Below, piece after piece: positions 19,322 through 29,263 of a stretch of 64,000 nt of DNA. The position numbers were made by a program, and so were the translations under genes. The first letter of the stretch is position 1. Every line of letters begins with the position of its first letter. Under the pieces are notes generated by a model, which was given only the letters and a program-made list of their open reading frames with translations, had not been told where the DNA came from and did no database searches. The stretch is taken from positions 1-64,000 of the forward strand of contig DATIPQ010000035.1 in the NCBI GenBank assembly GCA_035471785.1. The letters are read 5' to 3'. This stretch comes from Acidobacteriota bacterium (lineage in GTDB: Bacteria > Acidobacteriota > UBA6911 > RPQK01 > DATIPO01).

Positions 19322-19915
19322 ATGCAATGTACCTGCAGATTCGAAGTCATGGAAGAACCCTATCCATTTCAAGAAACACGGGTGGAGGGCGTCGTTTTGG
19401 TCGGGTTGGAGCGAAAAAAGTGCGGGCGTTGCGGCGCCGACGATCTTCGCATTCCCAGGATGGGCCAGTTGCTGAGGCTTCTGGCTTACTCGGTGGTGGC
19501 CCGGCCTGGTCGGCTGGCGCCGCCGGAGATATCAAAGCTGCGCGCGGACCTGCTCTTTCAGCAGGGTGAATTTGCCAGCATGCTTGGCGTCAGCCAGCCC
19601 GTGCTGTGCCGCTGGGAGACCGGCAAGCGCAGGCCTTCCCGCATCAGCGATGTGGCGCTGCGGCTGGCCTTTTTGACGATGCCCCCACGAAACGGGCGCT
19701 TCCCGTGGGAAGCTCCCGTGCAAGAACGTCTCTCCCCCTTGTTGGGACCTTTGGTGCACCTGGCCCGTCCCCGCTCCTGGCCGATTCGTTTCGACGTGCG
19801 CAGGTCGCCCCAGGATCTGATCGAAGAGGTCGTATATCGAGCCCGGAAAACCGTGGCTTCCGGGACTGCGGAGGCGACCCCGGATGTCACTTCGGCTGGG
19901 ATTTCGGTACAATGA
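19322..19915 (+). CDS. MqsA/YgiT-type antitoxin with zinc finger and HTH
   Basis: A 197-residue protein with an N-terminal Cys cluster (CTC near residue 2-4; CGRCG near 36-40) of the YgiT/MqsA type, then an XRE-like helix-turn-helix ([34 protein letters not shown]). The C-terminal ~70 residues are Arg/Pro-rich and unlike MqsA, longer than the usual ~130. AGGAGG precedes the ATG. It is likely to neutralise the DUF4258 toxin and repress the promoter (inferred). Confidence 0.72.
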   Translation: MQCTCRFEVMEEPYPFQETRVEGVVLVGLERKKCGRCGADDLRIPRMGQLLRLLAYSVVARPGRLAPPEISKLRADLLFQQGEFASMLGVSQPVLCRWETGKRRPSRISDVALRLAFLTMPPRNGRFPWEAPVQERLSPLLGPLVHLARPRSWPIRFDVRRSPQDLIEEVVYRARKTVASGTAEATPDVTSAGISVQ

Positions 19916-19919
19916 CGGG

Positions 19920-21170
19920 GTGATTGAACGTAGGAAAAGCATCGCGGTCAGGGTCGGCGACGTGATGGTGGGAGGGGAGCATCCCATCGTCGTCCAGTCG
20001 ATGACCAATACCGACACCGCCGACGTCGACTCCACCGTCAACCAGGTCGCGGCCCTGCACGAGGCCGGATCCGAACTGGTCAGGGTGACGGTCAATACCG
20101 ATGAGGCCGCCAAGGCGCTGCCGCGCATCGTGGAAGAACTCGACAAGCGCGGCTGCCAGGTGCCGGTGATCGGCGACTTCCACTACAACGGACACCTGTT
20201 GCTGACCCGCTACCCCGAATGCGCCCGAGCCCTGGCCAAGTACCGCATCAACCCCGGAAACGTGGGCATGGGACGCCACCATGACACCAACTTCAGGGCC
20301 ATGATCGAAGTGGCCCTGAAGAACGGGAAACCCGTCCGCATCGGCGTCAACTGGGGCTCTCTCGACCAGGCCCTGCTCTCGCGCATGATGGACCAGAACG
20401 CCCGGCTCGACGAGCCCAAGGACGCTAAGGAAGTGCTGGTTGAGACCATCATCCGCAGCGGAATCGAATCGGCCGGACTGGCCCGGGAATACGGCCTGCC
20501 CAAGGACCGCATCATCATCAGCGCCAAGGTTTCGGAAGTGCCGGACCTGGTGGACGTCTACACCCGCCTGGCCGGACGCTGCGACTACGCCCTCCACCTC
20601 GGACTGACCGAGGCGGGGATGGGCACGCGGGGCATCGTGGCCAGCACGGCCGGGCTTTCGGTGCTGCTGCAGCGGGGCATCGGCGACACCATCCGCGTCA
20701 GCCTGACACCCCGTCCCGGCGGCGACCGGCGCGAGGAGGTCTACGTGGCTCAGCAGGTGCTGCAAGCCCTTCACATCCGCAGTTTCTCGCCCCGGGTCAC
20801 GGCCTGCCCCGGCTGCGGCCGCACCACCTCGACCTTTTTCCAGGAACTGGCCGACCAGATCCAGGAGGTGCTGGGGCGCAAGATGACGGCCTGGAAAGAG
20901 ACCTATCCGGGCGTGGAGGAACTCAAGGTGGCGGTGATGGGATGCGTCGTCAACGGACCGGGCGAGTCCAAGCACGCCGACATCGGCATTTCGCTTCCCG
21001 GCACCGGCGAATCGCCCAAAGCCCCCGTCTACGTCGACGGACGCCACTTCCGCACCCTCAAAGGCCCCGACATCGCCGGGGACTTCCTCGACATCCTGGA
21101 AGAATACGTAGAAGGACGCTACGGCGGCGCCGATGAACCGGTGGGCGCCTCCAGCGCCAGCGCAACATGA
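19920..21170 (+). CDS. ispG: 4-hydroxy-3-methylbut-2-enyl diphosphate synthase
   Basis: A 416-residue IspG/GcpE enzyme of the non-mevalonate isoprenoid pathway, converting MEcPP to HMBPP with a [4Fe-4S] cluster. Visible: [45 protein letters not shown], and the cluster region [16 protein letters not shown] with [22 protein letters not shown]. Starts at GTG 19920, four bases after the antitoxin stop; the frame upstream of this lies inside the antitoxin gene. It may therefore be read through from the toxin-antitoxin promoter. Confidence 0.93.
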   Translation: MIERRKSIAVRVGDVMVGGEHPIVVQSMTNTDTADVDSTVNQVAALHEAGSELVRVTVNTDEAAKALPRIVEELDKRGCQVPVIGDFHYNGHLLLTRYPECARALAKYRINPGNVGMGRHHDTNFRAMIEVALKNGKPVRIGVNWGSLDQALLSRMMDQNARLDEPKDAKEVLVETIIRSGIESAGLAREYGLPKDRIIISAKVSEVPDLVDVYTRLAGRCDYALHLGLTEAGMGTRGIVASTAGLSVLLQRGIGDTIRVSLTPRPGGDRREEVYVAQQVLQALHIRSFSPRVTACPGCGRTTSTFFQELADQIQEVLGRKMTAWKETYPGVEELKVAVMGCVVNGPGESKHADIGISLPGTGESPKAPVYVDGRHFRTLKGPDIAGDFLDILEEYVEGRYGGADEPVGASSASAT

Positions 21171-21221
21171 TGCACCATTGATCGATTGCTGCGCGGCCAA
21201 GCCGGCACTCCCCTGCACGCC

Positions 21222-22220
21222 ATGATTCAAGCCCGCCGCCTCAACAAGCTCTACGGCAGACAGAAGGCCATCGAGGACCTTACCTTCAGCGTTGAAGCAG
21301 GTGAAATTGTAGGACTGCTGGGCCCCAACGGAGCGGGCAAGACGACTACCATGCGCATTCTGGCGGGATACTTCCCGCCCACCTCGGGCACGGTGCGGGT
21401 GGCCGGATTCGACCTGCTGCGCCAGCCGCGACAGGCCAAGTCGCGCATCGGATACCTTCCTGAGAGGCCGCCTCTTTATCCTCATTTGCGGGTGGACGCC
21501 TACCTGCGCCTGGTGGACACTCTCAAAGGCGCCGCCGAAGAACCCTTCAGCCGGCGCCTGCAACAGGTCAAGGACGAGTGCGGACTGTCCGACTGCGGAT
21601 CGCAGCTCATCGCTCACCTCTCCAAGGGCTTCCGCCGCCGGCTGGGACTGGCCCAGGCTCTCATCCATGACCCCCAGGTGCTGATCCTGGACGAGCCCAC
21701 CGAAGGCCTCGATCCCCAGCAGATCAGCGAGGTGCGCACGCTCATCCAGGGTTTGGCGGGACGCCGCTCGGTGCTGCTTTCCACCCACATCCTTCCCGAA
21801 GTCAGCGTCACCTGCGGACGCGTCCTCATCATCCACCGCGGACGCCTCATCGCCGAGGGCTCGCCCCGCGACCTGCGTTCGCGCCTGGGCCGCGGCGCTC
21901 TCATCGAGATGCAGGTGGAAGGCCCGGTGGAATCGCTTCCCGCCCGCCTCAGGGCCATGGCCGGCGTCAGCAACGCCGTGCTGGAAGAATCGCCGGGCCG
22001 CGGACGCCTGCTGCTGGTGGAAGCCGAGGCCGGCGCCGACATCCGCGCCCAGTCGGCCCGCCTGGTGGTGGAATCGGGATGCGGATTGCTCAGCATGCAC
22101 AGCCGCGACGCCTCGCTGGAAGATATTTTCCTCCACCTCACGACCGAGGAGGAACGGGCCGCCCCAGACTCCCCACCGTCCTCTCGGGAGGACCCGGACA
22201 GGGAGGAGGTGGCTGGGTGA
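21222..22220 (+). CDS. ABC transporter ATP-binding protein, Gld-type
   Basis: A 332-residue ABC ATPase of the ABC-2/GldA type: MIQARRLNKLYGRQKAIEDL, Walker A GPNGAGKTT, Walker B LILDEPTEGLDPQQ and a C-terminal regulatory region. The signature motif is LSKGFRRRLGLAQ rather than LSGGQ, usual in this subclass. ATG 21222 has no strong ribosome site; a TTG at 21186 is possible. It overlaps the permease start (GTGA), so ATPase, permease and the Gldg-like gene form one operon. Confidence 0.87.
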   Translation: MIQARRLNKLYGRQKAIEDLTFSVEAGEIVGLLGPNGAGKTTTMRILAGYFPPTSGTVRVAGFDLLRQPRQAKSRIGYLPERPPLYPHLRVDAYLRLVDTLKGAAEEPFSRRLQQVKDECGLSDCGSQLIAHLSKGFRRRLGLAQALIHDPQVLILDEPTEGLDPQQISEVRTLIQGLAGRRSVLLSTHILPEVSVTCGRVLIIHRGRLIAEGSPRDLRSRLGRGALIEMQVEGPVESLPARLRAMAGVSNAVLEESPGRGRLLLVEAEAGADIRAQSARLVVESGCGLLSMHSRDASLEDIFLHLTTEEERAAPDSPPSSREDPDREEVAG

Positions 22221-23005
22221 GTCCCGTCCTGGCGCTGGCACGCAAGGAGCTGTCGCGCCTCTTTGCCACTCCCGTGGCCTACCTGCTCTTGGCCGCCTTT
22301 TATCTGGCCCTGGGAGTGGTCTTTCTGCTGCTGCTCGAGGGCCTGCAGAGCCAATTCCAGCAGGTGGCTGCCGAGGCCCGCCAAAGCGGAGCTTCAGCGC
22401 CCGCCTTCGACCTGCCGGAGGCGCTTTTGGAAGCCCTCATCCAGGTCATGGGCAACCTGTTCCTCTTCCTGGCGCCCGTGTTGACCATGGGCTTTTTCGC
22501 CGGCGAGTCGAGGCAGGGGACGCTGGAACTGCTCCTCACCTCTCCCCTCTCGGCCCTTCAGATCGCTCTCGGCAAGTACCTGGCGGCCCTGCTCTTCCTG
22601 CTGCTCATGACGGCTCCGGCCTTCGGGCTCTCCCTGCTGCTGGCGGGACTCAGTTCGCCGCCGCTGCCCTGGACCTCGGCCTTGCTGGCTCCGCTGGGGC
22701 TGCTGCTGCTGGCTTCCGCCATGCTCTCGCTCACGCTGGCCGTTTCCTCCTTGACGGAAAGCCAGTTGCTCTCGGCCGTGCTGGGCTTCGTCCTGCTGAC
22801 GATCTTGTGGTTGCTGGCTTCCTTTCCCTGGCCGCTGCCCTCGGCGGCTCAGGACCTCTTCCGCTATGCATCGCTGGCCCACCATTTCAACGACTTCACC
22901 TACGGCGTTTTAGACACCCGCCACCTGATCTACTGGCTCTCGCTGACCGGACTGGGTCTGGCCTTGACGGGGCTTTCGCTGCACCAGCGCAGATGGAGGA
23001 CGTGA
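22217..23005 (+). CDS. ABC-2 type permease, GldF-like
   Basis: A 262-residue permease with six predicted membrane spans. VLALARKELSRLFATPVAYLLLAAFY at the start and MGFFAGESRQGTLELLLTSPLS in the middle are typical ABC-2/GldF features. Starts at GTG 22217 with AGGAGG ten bases upstream and overlaps the ATPase stop. It should form the channel for the ATPase encoded before it; the substrate is unknown. Confidence 0.85.
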   Translation: MSPVLALARKELSRLFATPVAYLLLAAFYLALGVVFLLLLEGLQSQFQQVAAEARQSGASAPAFDLPEALLEALIQVMGNLFLFLAPVLTMGFFAGESRQGTLELLLTSPLSALQIALGKYLAALLFLLLMTAPAFGLSLLLAGLSSPPLPWTSALLAPLGLLLLASAMLSLTLAVSSLTESQLLSAVLGFVLLTILWLLASFPWPLPSAAQDLFRYASLAHHFNDFTYGVLDTRHLIYWLSLTGLGLALTGLSLHQRRWRT

Positions 23006-23008
23006 GCC

Positions 23009-24517
23009 ATGAAATCCCTGCGCCGCCCCATCCTCTACCTGGCTTTGGCCCTGCTCTTGAGCAGCTCGGCGGGATCCTTGACCTCGGGCCGGTTCGACGG
23101 CCCCATCCTCTACGTCTTCGCGGCCGGGACGGCTCTGTTGCTGCTGGGCCTGCTGAGCGGCGGCCTGAGGGCTCCGCGGCGGGCGGCCGAAGCCCAACTG
23201 AGCGCGCTGGCCTGGGCGGTCCTCTCCTTGATCCTGTTCCTGCTCGTCAATCTGGCCAGCGCCCATAACTACCGTCGCCTCGACTTCAGCCAGGCCCGGC
23301 TCAACTCGCTTTCGCCGATAAGTCTGACGGTGCTGGAGAATTCCCAGGGGCCTTTGCATCTGTTGGCCTTCATCCGCGATCCCCAGGCGGTGCAGGCGCT
23401 GCGCCACCTGATGGAGCAGTACCGGGCCGCCTATCCTCAATGGACGTACCGCATCGTCGACCCTCAGCAGGAACCCGCGCTGGCGCGCGAACACGGTATC
23501 GAATCCCCGACTCAGGCCGTGCTGGAAAGCGATTTGGGACGCCATAGGCTCGACCTCCTCTTCCCCAATCAGCAGTGGCGTCCCGACAACGAAGAACGCA
23601 TCACGGCAGGGGTGCTGCAAGTCACCCAGGTCGAGACCAAAGCCGCCTATTTCCTGGTGGGACACGGAGAGCGTGATTTGGACGACCTGCGCGCCGAAGG
23701 CTTCCGCATGGCCGCCGATGCCCTGCGGGCCCAACGCTATCAGGTCCGCACCCTCTCGCTGATGCAAGTCCAGGCCGTGCCCGAGGACGCGCGAGTCCTC
23801 ATCGCGGCGGGCCCTCAGGTGGACTTTCAGCCCCGTGAAACCGACCTGCTGCGCGATTACCTCGACAACGGCGGATGCCTGATGATCATGGTCGACCCGC
23901 TCACCGACTTCCGCATGGATGACTTCCTGGGGGCCTACGGACTGGCCCTGGGCGGAGACCTGCTGCTGGACGAAACGGCGGCCTCTCCCGTCCTGGGCTC
24001 CATCGCACCCCTGGCCATCGTCGACCGGGCTCATCCCGTGACCCGGCCCATCTATGGCAACTACCTGGTCTTCCCGCGGGCCCAAAGCGTGCAGCGAAGG
24101 GAAAGCCGGCTGGGGTACGGCACTTATGGGCTGGCCTCCACCTCTCCCCGCAGTTGGAGCGAAAGCGAAGTGAATACCGCACCATACTCTTTTGATTCCG
24201 AGGAGGACCGCCGAGGCCCTCACTTCGTGGCCGCGGCGGCTTCGCTTCCCCCTTCCCGCCTGCTGCTGGTGGGCGACTCCGATTTCGCTGCCAACGCCTA
24301 CTTCGGGGAGTACCGCTCGGGAGACTTTTTCGTGCTGGCCGTGCAGTGGCTGATGGGCGATGCCGAATCCCTCAAGATCCCCCCGCGCAGCGAGGTGGAC
24401 CGGCGATTCCGCATCACCCTGGGCGGGCTGCGCGCGCTGCGTTGGACGCTGCTGGCCGGACTTCCCTTGTTGCCTCTGCTGGCCGGCCTGTGGGTGTGGC
24501 GGCGTCGGCGCGCCTGA
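23009..24517 (+). CDS. Gldg-family ABC transporter auxiliary protein
   Basis: A 502-residue protein with three N-terminal membrane spans (ILYLALALLLSS, ILYVFAAGTALLLLGLL, AWAVLSLILFLLVNLA), a long periplasmic ABC_transp_aux region (FSQARLNSLSPISLTVLEN, AAYFLVGHGERDLDDL, VLIAAGPQVDFQPRETDLLRDYL, LLLVGDSDFAAN) and a C-terminal span before a basic tail. This is the third component of GldA/F/G-like exporters linked to gliding or polymer secretion in Bacteroidota; in other phyla the role is unproven. Starts four bases after the permease stop. Confidence 0.85.
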   Translation: MKSLRRPILYLALALLLSSSAGSLTSGRFDGPILYVFAAGTALLLLGLLSGGLRAPRRAAEAQLSALAWAVLSLILFLLVNLASAHNYRRLDFSQARLNSLSPISLTVLENSQGPLHLLAFIRDPQAVQALRHLMEQYRAAYPQWTYRIVDPQQEPALAREHGIESPTQAVLESDLGRHRLDLLFPNQQWRPDNEERITAGVLQVTQVETKAAYFLVGHGERDLDDLRAEGFRMAADALRAQRYQVRTLSLMQVQAVPEDARVLIAAGPQVDFQPRETDLLRDYLDNGGCLMIMVDPLTDFRMDDFLGAYGLALGGDLLLDETAASPVLGSIAPLAIVDRAHPVTRPIYGNYLVFPRAQSVQRRESRLGYGTYGLASTSPRSWSESEVNTAPYSFDSEEDRRGPHFVAAAASLPPSRLLLVGDSDFAANAYFGEYRSGDFFVLAVQWLMGDAESLKIPPRSEVDRRFRITLGGLRALRWTLLAGLPLLPLLAGLWVWRRRRA

Positions 24518-24654
24518 ATCCTTCGGCCTGGCACAGGCATCATAACAACCGTGCGTTCAAATGCCCCTCTTTCCACGGAAAAATTGCAACGTGCAGAGGA
24601 CTTGCGGCGTGAGAGAGGGGCAAGGAGTTCGAAGACAAGGACGGGGTGAGGCAT

Positions 24655-25788
24655 ATGGAAATCGGCATCACCTGTTATCCCACCTACGGCGGCAGCGGCA
24701 TCGTGGCCACCGAACTGGGACAACAATTGGCCCGCAGGGGACACACGGTTCACTTCATCAGCTCGTCGCTGCCCAACCGCTTGATGGAGCTGGGCGACAA
24801 CGTTTTCTTCCACGAAGTGGAGCCCATGAACTACCCCCTCTTCGAGTACGTGCCCTACGATTTGGCGCTGGCCACCAAGATGGTGGACGTGGCTTCAAGC
24901 CATGACCTCGACCTTCTCCACGTCCACTACGCCATTCCCCACGCCATCAGCGGATACCTGGCCCGCGAGATGATGCGTCCGCGCTGCCTGCCGGTCATCA
25001 CCACCCTGCACGGCACCGACATCACCCTGGTGGGCAAAGACCACTCCTACCTTTCCATCACGCGCTTCGGAATCGAACAGAGCGACGGCGTCACGGCCGT
25101 CAGCGAGTTCCTGCGTCAGGCCACCTTGGAGGAGTTCTGCGACTGCGACATCCGCACCATTCCCAACTTCGTCGACGTGGAGAGGGTGCGCCGCATGGAC
25201 TCTCCCGAACTGCGCTCGCGCTTCGCGCCCAACGGCGAGAAGGTGCTGGTGCATACCTCAAACTTCCGTCCCGTCAAGCGCGTCGAGGACGTCATCCGGG
25301 TCTTTGAGCAGGTGCAGCGCCAGGTGCCGGCCGTCCTGCTCATGATGGGCGACGGCGTGGAACGCTCCAAGGCCCAATACCTGGCCAAGCAACTGGGGCT
25401 CTCAAAGAAGATCTTCTTCATGGGAATGGTGGGGATGGTGGAAAGCTACCTCTCCATCTGCGACCTCATGCTGCTGCCCTCGGAAACCGAGAGCTTCGGG
25501 TTGGCGGCGCTGGAAGCCATGGCCTGCGAGGTGCCGGTTGTGGCTACCGACGTGGGCGGACTTCCCGAGGTTGTGACTCCAGGCAGCAACGGATACCTGT
25601 GCCGCCTGGGCGACGTTGACGAGATGGCCGCCAAAGCGCTGGAGATCCTCCACCCCGACAACCTCCCCCGCTACGCCCAAAACGCCCGCCGCACGGCCGT
25701 CGACGTTTTCTCCATCGACAAGGTCGTGCCCAAGTACGAGGAGTACTATCAGGAAGTCCTCGACCGCCAGCCTGTTGGTTGTTCTTAA
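24655..25788 (+). CDS. bshA: N-acetyl-alpha-D-glucosaminyl L-malate synthase
   Basis: A 377-residue GT4 glycosyltransferase with strong BshA character: [30 protein letters not shown], the [14 protein letters not shown] segment, [29 protein letters not shown] and [20 protein letters not shown]. BshA joins UDP-GlcNAc to L-malate, the first step of bacillithiol synthesis, so the cell probably uses bacillithiol as low-molecular-weight thiol. bshB/bshC are not in the window. The ATG at 24655 is preferred to the GTG three codons upstream. Confidence 0.9.
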   Translation: MEIGITCYPTYGGSGIVATELGQQLARRGHTVHFISSSLPNRLMELGDNVFFHEVEPMNYPLFEYVPYDLALATKMVDVASSHDLDLLHVHYAIPHAISGYLAREMMRPRCLPVITTLHGTDITLVGKDHSYLSITRFGIEQSDGVTAVSEFLRQATLEEFCDCDIRTIPNFVDVERVRRMDSPELRSRFAPNGEKVLVHTSNFRPVKRVEDVIRVFEQVQRQVPAVLLMMGDGVERSKAQYLAKQLGLSKKIFFMGMVGMVESYLSICDLMLLPSETESFGLAALEAMACEVPVVATDVGGLPEVVTPGSNGYLCRLGDVDEMAAKALEILHPDNLPRYAQNARRTAVDVFSIDKVVPKYEEYYQEVLDRQPVGCS

Positions 25789-25792
25789 CGGA

Positions 25793-25810
25793 TCGACATT
25801 CGAATGTCGA
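25793..25810. repeat. Perfect 18-bp palindrome between convergent genes
   Basis: TCGACATTCGAATGTCGA lies five bases past the bshA stop and ten before the hydrolase stop on the other strand, followed by GCTTCGAACGTC. It could end transcription from both sides or be a protein site. Confidence 0.55.
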
Positions 25811-25820
25811 GCTTCGAACG

Positions 25821-26840
25821 TCACTCCCACGTTTCCCGGATGAACCCTTCCACCTCGTCCCAGTAGTCGATGCGGGTGCCGTCGGGGAGGCGAAGGCCGT
25901 GGTTGGCGCCGGGATAGACCTTGTAGCGGAAGGGCTGGCCCTGCTCGATGAGTTCGTCGAGGTGAGCCAGGCATTCGGGTATGGGGATGCTGCGGTCTTT
26001 CTCCCCCAGCAGCCACAGGGTCGGAGCCTTCATGATGCGCAGCGAGGGGAGGGGATCGAACCCGTCCGGCCCCTGGTATCGGGCCAGGCGCTCCTGGATC
26101 TCCTCATCCGTCAGCGTGGTGGGGCGCCCCGCGTCGTCTCCGGTCAAATCGCTGTAGTAGATTTCCTCTCCCACCGTCACCGTGGGTCCCGAGACGATGA
26201 CGGCGAAAGCCACCAATGGGGACTGAGATGCGGCCTTGGGGATGATCCAGCCGGCTTGGCTGACGCCCACCAGTCCAATGCGTGCGCGGTCGATCCTGGG
26301 ATGACTGGCCAGCAAGCGCACGCCTGCCAGCGCGTCCTGGGCCAGGAGTCCCAGCATATGCTCGCTGTTGGCGGGACCGACGCCGCTGTAGAGGCCTGAA
26401 GAGCGTCCCACGCCGCGCTTGTCGTAGATGAGCACGGCGAATCCGCGCGGAACCAGAGCCTCGGCGACCCGCCGCATCACGCGCCGGGTGCTGCGTCCCG
26501 ACCCGTGGACGGCCACCACGGCTGGGAAAGGCCCGCTGCCCTCGGGCAGGATCAAGTCGCCCGCCAGAACGGCATCGCCGCTCTCGAAGGTGATGTCGTC
26601 GGGTCTCTCGGAAGCCCCCCCGCGGATGCTTGAACCGGCTGCGCCGCCGGCCTTAGCCGGGGACGTGCCGGAACCGTCTCCGCCCGAGCCGCTCCCGACC
26701 CCGACGCCGCCGAAGAACCACAGGACGCCTGCCGGCAGCAGCGCCACGGCGAAGACCAATCCGATCAGACCCAGCAGGGGCAGCAAGTTGCGCTTGAGTT
26801 CCTGCCGTGAAGCTTGGCGTCGATCTCGCGGACGGTCCAT
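25821..26840 (-). CDS. Membrane-anchored alpha/beta hydrolase
   Basis: A 339-residue protein with an N-terminal membrane anchor (LLPLLGLIGLVFAVALLPAGVLWFF), a Gly/Ser-rich linker, and an alpha/beta hydrolase domain: VVAVHGSGRSTRR oxyanion region, YDKRGVGRSSG, nucleophile Ser in GLVGVSQAGW, an acid in LLGEKDRSIP and His in YPGANHGLR. Dienelactone hydrolase/prolyl-peptidase-like; the substrate is unknown. AGGAG precedes ATG 26840. It converges with bshA. Confidence 0.82.
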   Translation of the reverse strand: MDRPRDRRQASRQELKRNLLPLLGLIGLVFAVALLPAGVLWFFGGVGVGSGSGGDGSGTSPAKAGGAAGSSIRGGASERPDDITFESGDAVLAGDLILPEGSGPFPAVVAVHGSGRSTRRVMRRVAEALVPRGFAVLIYDKRGVGRSSGLYSGVGPANSEHMLGLLAQDALAGVRLLASHPRIDRARIGLVGVSQAGWIIPKAASQSPLVAFAVIVSGPTVTVGEEIYYSDLTGDDAGRPTTLTDEEIQERLARYQGPDGFDPLPSLRIMKAPTLWLLGEKDRSIPIPECLAHLDELIEQGQPFRYKVYPGANHGLRLPDGTRIDYWDEVEGFIRETWE

Positions 26841-26997
26841 GGTCGTTCTTTCTCCTCCCGACCTCCCGATACTGGCGAGGTGTTGCAGCCGCGGGCGAAG
26901 CGGCTACAAACTCCAAGGTTTTTGTATTCTATATTTTCGCACGCCAGCACGGTCATTGGGCGAGAAATCTTGAGAACGGAGGGAGGGACGGGGCGGC

Positions 26998-27786
26998 TTA
27001 GAGAAGGCTTTTCAGGCGTGGCATCAGGGCCTCGGTCCATGCCGCAAGCAGTTCCTGATCGGTGTCTTCGCTGACCAGATAAATGAAGAAGTCCTCATCT
27101 TCGGCGGCGATGACGGTGGCCTCCGGGTGGTTGAAGACGTTGACGTCGAGGGAAGCGATGACCTGGCGGGCCAAGTCCTCGCGGGAGGCCAATTGTTGCC
27201 CGTCGCGGCGAACTTCCAGCACGATTGAAATCCGGTGCTCCCCGTCGCGGGTCAGGAAGGGGTAATGAATGAAGGAAACGCCCTCGGCCTGGCAGAAGTG
27301 GGCCATGCCCAGCGAGTACTCCCCAGGCAGTTCGGCCAAGGCTTCGCCCCAAGCGGGGTTGGAAGGGAGTACCGGCAGTTGGCCGTGCTCTCCAGGGTCG
27401 CTCGAGCACTTGAAATGATCGCGCAGGGCCTGGTAGTAGTGATCGACGGCTTCAACGCTGAGCGGGTAGAACTGCCACAGTGCGTAAAGGGCCAGAGTGG
27501 CGATGAGAAGGGCGGCCGCCCGGCTCAGGTAGCGCATCATTCCCGGCGGGCTGTCGAGTCCGTCCAGGATGCGCTCCTGCAGCCCTTCGGGTACCGGTTG
27601 AGACTCCCAGGCGCGGCGCACCGACTGGCGCGTTTCTTCCCGGCTTTGCCGTTCCGCGGTGCAGGCGGAGCAGGACTCCAAGTGGCTGAGCAGGTCGCGG
27701 TTGGACTCCACCGACAGCTCTCCGGCGATGAAGTCATCGAGGAGCTGAAGGGTCCTGCTGCAGTCCTTGGGTTGGTAACGTGTCAT
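26998..27786 (-). CDS. Anti-sigma factor with zinc-finger (ZAS-like)
   Basis: A 262-residue single-span protein. The N-terminus has the HC2 zinc-binding pattern (H-x3-C-x2-C in HLESCSAC, with an earlier Cys near residue 9), followed by a membrane helix (LSRAAALLIATLALYALWQFYPL) and a ~150-residue outer domain. It follows an ECF sigma gene on the same strand, so it should bind and silence that factor at the membrane. The unusual 114-bp gap between them may carry a second promoter. Confidence 0.8.
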   Translation of the reverse strand: MTRYQPKDCSRTLQLLDDFIAGELSVESNRDLLSHLESCSACTAERQSREETRQSVRRAWESQPVPEGLQERILDGLDSPPGMMRYLSRAAALLIATLALYALWQFYPLSVEAVDHYYQALRDHFKCSSDPGEHGQLPVLPSNPAWGEALAELPGEYSLGMAHFCQAEGVSFIHYPFLTRDGEHRISIVLEVRRDGQQLASREDLARQVIASLDVNVFNHPEATVIAAEDEDFFIYLVSEDTDQELLAAWTEALMPRLKSLL

Positions 27787-27900
27787 GTCTCAATCACTCT
27801 AACTTGGGGCCGGGAGAGCATGCAGTCGACTATTTAACAATGGCGATGATTGCCGATCTCGCTTTGCTCTGCTGTTCGTTCTCCAACTAAGTTAGCCCCG

Positions 27901-28437
27901 TTATCCCGCCCCGCCGGCCCGGTCATCGTCCCGGCAGGCCTGCAGGAACTTCTTGCGGAACATGTTGCGTCCCCGGTTGAGACGCGACATCACCGTTCCC
28001 AGCGGCAATTCGGTAATGTGGGCGATTTCCTGATAAGTAAACCCCTCGGCGTCGGCCAAGAGCAGAACCGTGCGGTAATGCTCGGGCAGGGACTGGATGA
28101 TGCTGAGTATTTCTTGGTTTTCCAGTTGACGTGTTCCGGCGGGCTCGACGGCCAGGCGTTCTTCGGAAACGTCCTCCACCTCCACCCACTGAAAGCGTCC
28201 CTGCTTGCGCAGGTGCTTGCTTCGAATGCGGAAGAGAATGCGGAAGAGCCAGGCTTTGCAGTCGCTGCCGGCTTGATATCCGTGGAACGACTTCCAGGCC
28301 TCCTGGTAGGTTTCTTGCACCAGGTCTTCGGCGACCGTGGGATTTCGCATCATGCCCAGGGCGGCCCGATAAAGAGCCTCCCGATGAGGCAGGGCTTCCT
28401 CGCGAAAAACGGCCCGTCGGTTTCGACCCGGTATCAC
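27901..28437 (-). CDS. ECF-type RNA polymerase sigma factor
   Basis: A 178-residue ECF sigma-70 factor with region 2 (ALYRAALGMMRNPTVAEDLVQETYQEAWKSFHGY, KAWLFRILFRI) and region 4 (LPEHYRTVLLLADAEGFTYQEIAHITELPLGTVMSRLNRGR). It directs polymerase to stress-response promoters; the target set is unknown. Starts at GTG 28437, which has only a weak ribosome site. The downstream anti-sigma gene is its probable inhibitor. Confidence 0.9.
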   Translation of the reverse strand: MIPGRNRRAVFREEALPHREALYRAALGMMRNPTVAEDLVQETYQEAWKSFHGYQAGSDCKAWLFRILFRIRSKHLRKQGRFQWVEVEDVSEERLAVEPAGTRQLENQEILSIIQSLPEHYRTVLLLADAEGFTYQEIAHITELPLGTVMSRLNRGRNMFRKKFLQACRDDDRAGGAG

Positions 28438-28504
28438 GTCATGATTCTAGCGTCCTTTCTCTTTGGCGTCCAAAAGACCTTGTGACGCATCCTCCTGAGA
28501 ATCC

Positions 28505-29263
28505 TCAACAAAGAGTCCTCGCCTTGCTGTCGATGGCGTCGGTCAAGGTGGCCATCCGCTTCATGTTGATAAGCAGCTTGCGTCCCTGGTATTCGATGAA
28601 TCCCTTCTTGCGGAATCCCGACATGATGGTCGACACATGAGGACGGTTGGCCCCGATCAGGCGGGCCAGATGCTCGTGGGAGAGGGGGAAACGCAGCTTG
28701 CGCACGCAGTCCTGGGAGACGATATCCTTGCCGTGGCTGGCGCCCAGCTTGATGAGGGTTTGGGCCAGGCGTTCCTCGGTTCCCATGAAGCTCAGCGACT
28801 TGATGTCTTCGCGCGCCTCGCCCAGCTTCTGGCTGAGGATGCGGATGAAGTTGAGAGCCAGACTGGAACGCTCGGTCAGCAACGTCACGAAGGCTTGACG
28901 CGAGAGCACTCCCACCCAGCATTCCTCGTGAGCGGTGGCTTCCGATTGATGGGCCGGCCGGGGACCGAGGATATTCTCTCCCAGAATGTCGCCCGTCTTG
29001 AAAAAGCCCACGATGCGTTCTTTGCCGCCCTCGCTGCCCACCGCCGACCGCACGCTGCCGCGGAAGATGATGTAGATCTGGTTAGCGGCCTGGCCGCGTT
29101 CGAAAAGGGTGTCGCCTTTGGCGAATATCCGGTCCTTGCAGATCCCGGCCACGGCTGTGACGTCATCGTCCTTCAGACCCTCCAGCAGCGGGCATTGCTT
29201 GAGGTGCCACAACTTGTCCATGTTGGCCATCTCTTTGCTCATGCGAGATGTGGTGCGTATCAT
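28505..29263 (-). CDS. Crp/Fnr family transcription regulator
   Basis: A 252-residue regulator: a cNMP-binding-type beta roll (LLEGLKDDDVTAVAGICKDRIFAKGDTLFERGQAANQIYII, GDILGENILG) and a C-terminal winged helix with FPLSHEHLARLIGANRPHVSTIMSGFRKKGFIE. The phosphate-binding loop lacks the Crp arginine (SEATAH in place of PRxAT), so the signal is probably not cAMP. It is divergently transcribed from the RpiB-like gene across 135 bp and could control it (inferred). Confidence 0.85.
   Translation of the reverse strand: MIRTTSRMSKEMANMDKLWHLKQCPLLEGLKDDDVTAVAGICKDRIFAKGDTLFERGQAANQIYIIFRGSVRSAVGSEGGKERIVGFFKTGDILGENILGPRPAHQSEATAHEECWVGVLSRQAFVTLLTERSSLALNFIRILSQKLGEAREDIKSLSFMGTEERLAQTLIKLGASHGKDIVSQDCVRKLRFPLSHEHLARLIGANRPHVSTIMSGFRKKGFIEYQGRKLLINMKRMATLTDAIDSKARTLC

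Noticed and set aside
19887-22241. A 784-codon minus-strand frame across ispG and the ABC ATPase gene, and others such as 22910-24223 and 11139-12416.
   Set aside because: All lie antisense to strongly identified genes, have compositions typical of shadows and no recognisable domain.
28434-28922. A 162-codon minus-strand frame between the sigma factor and Crp genes.
   Set aside because: It overlaps the Crp/Fnr gene in another frame and lacks any domain signal.
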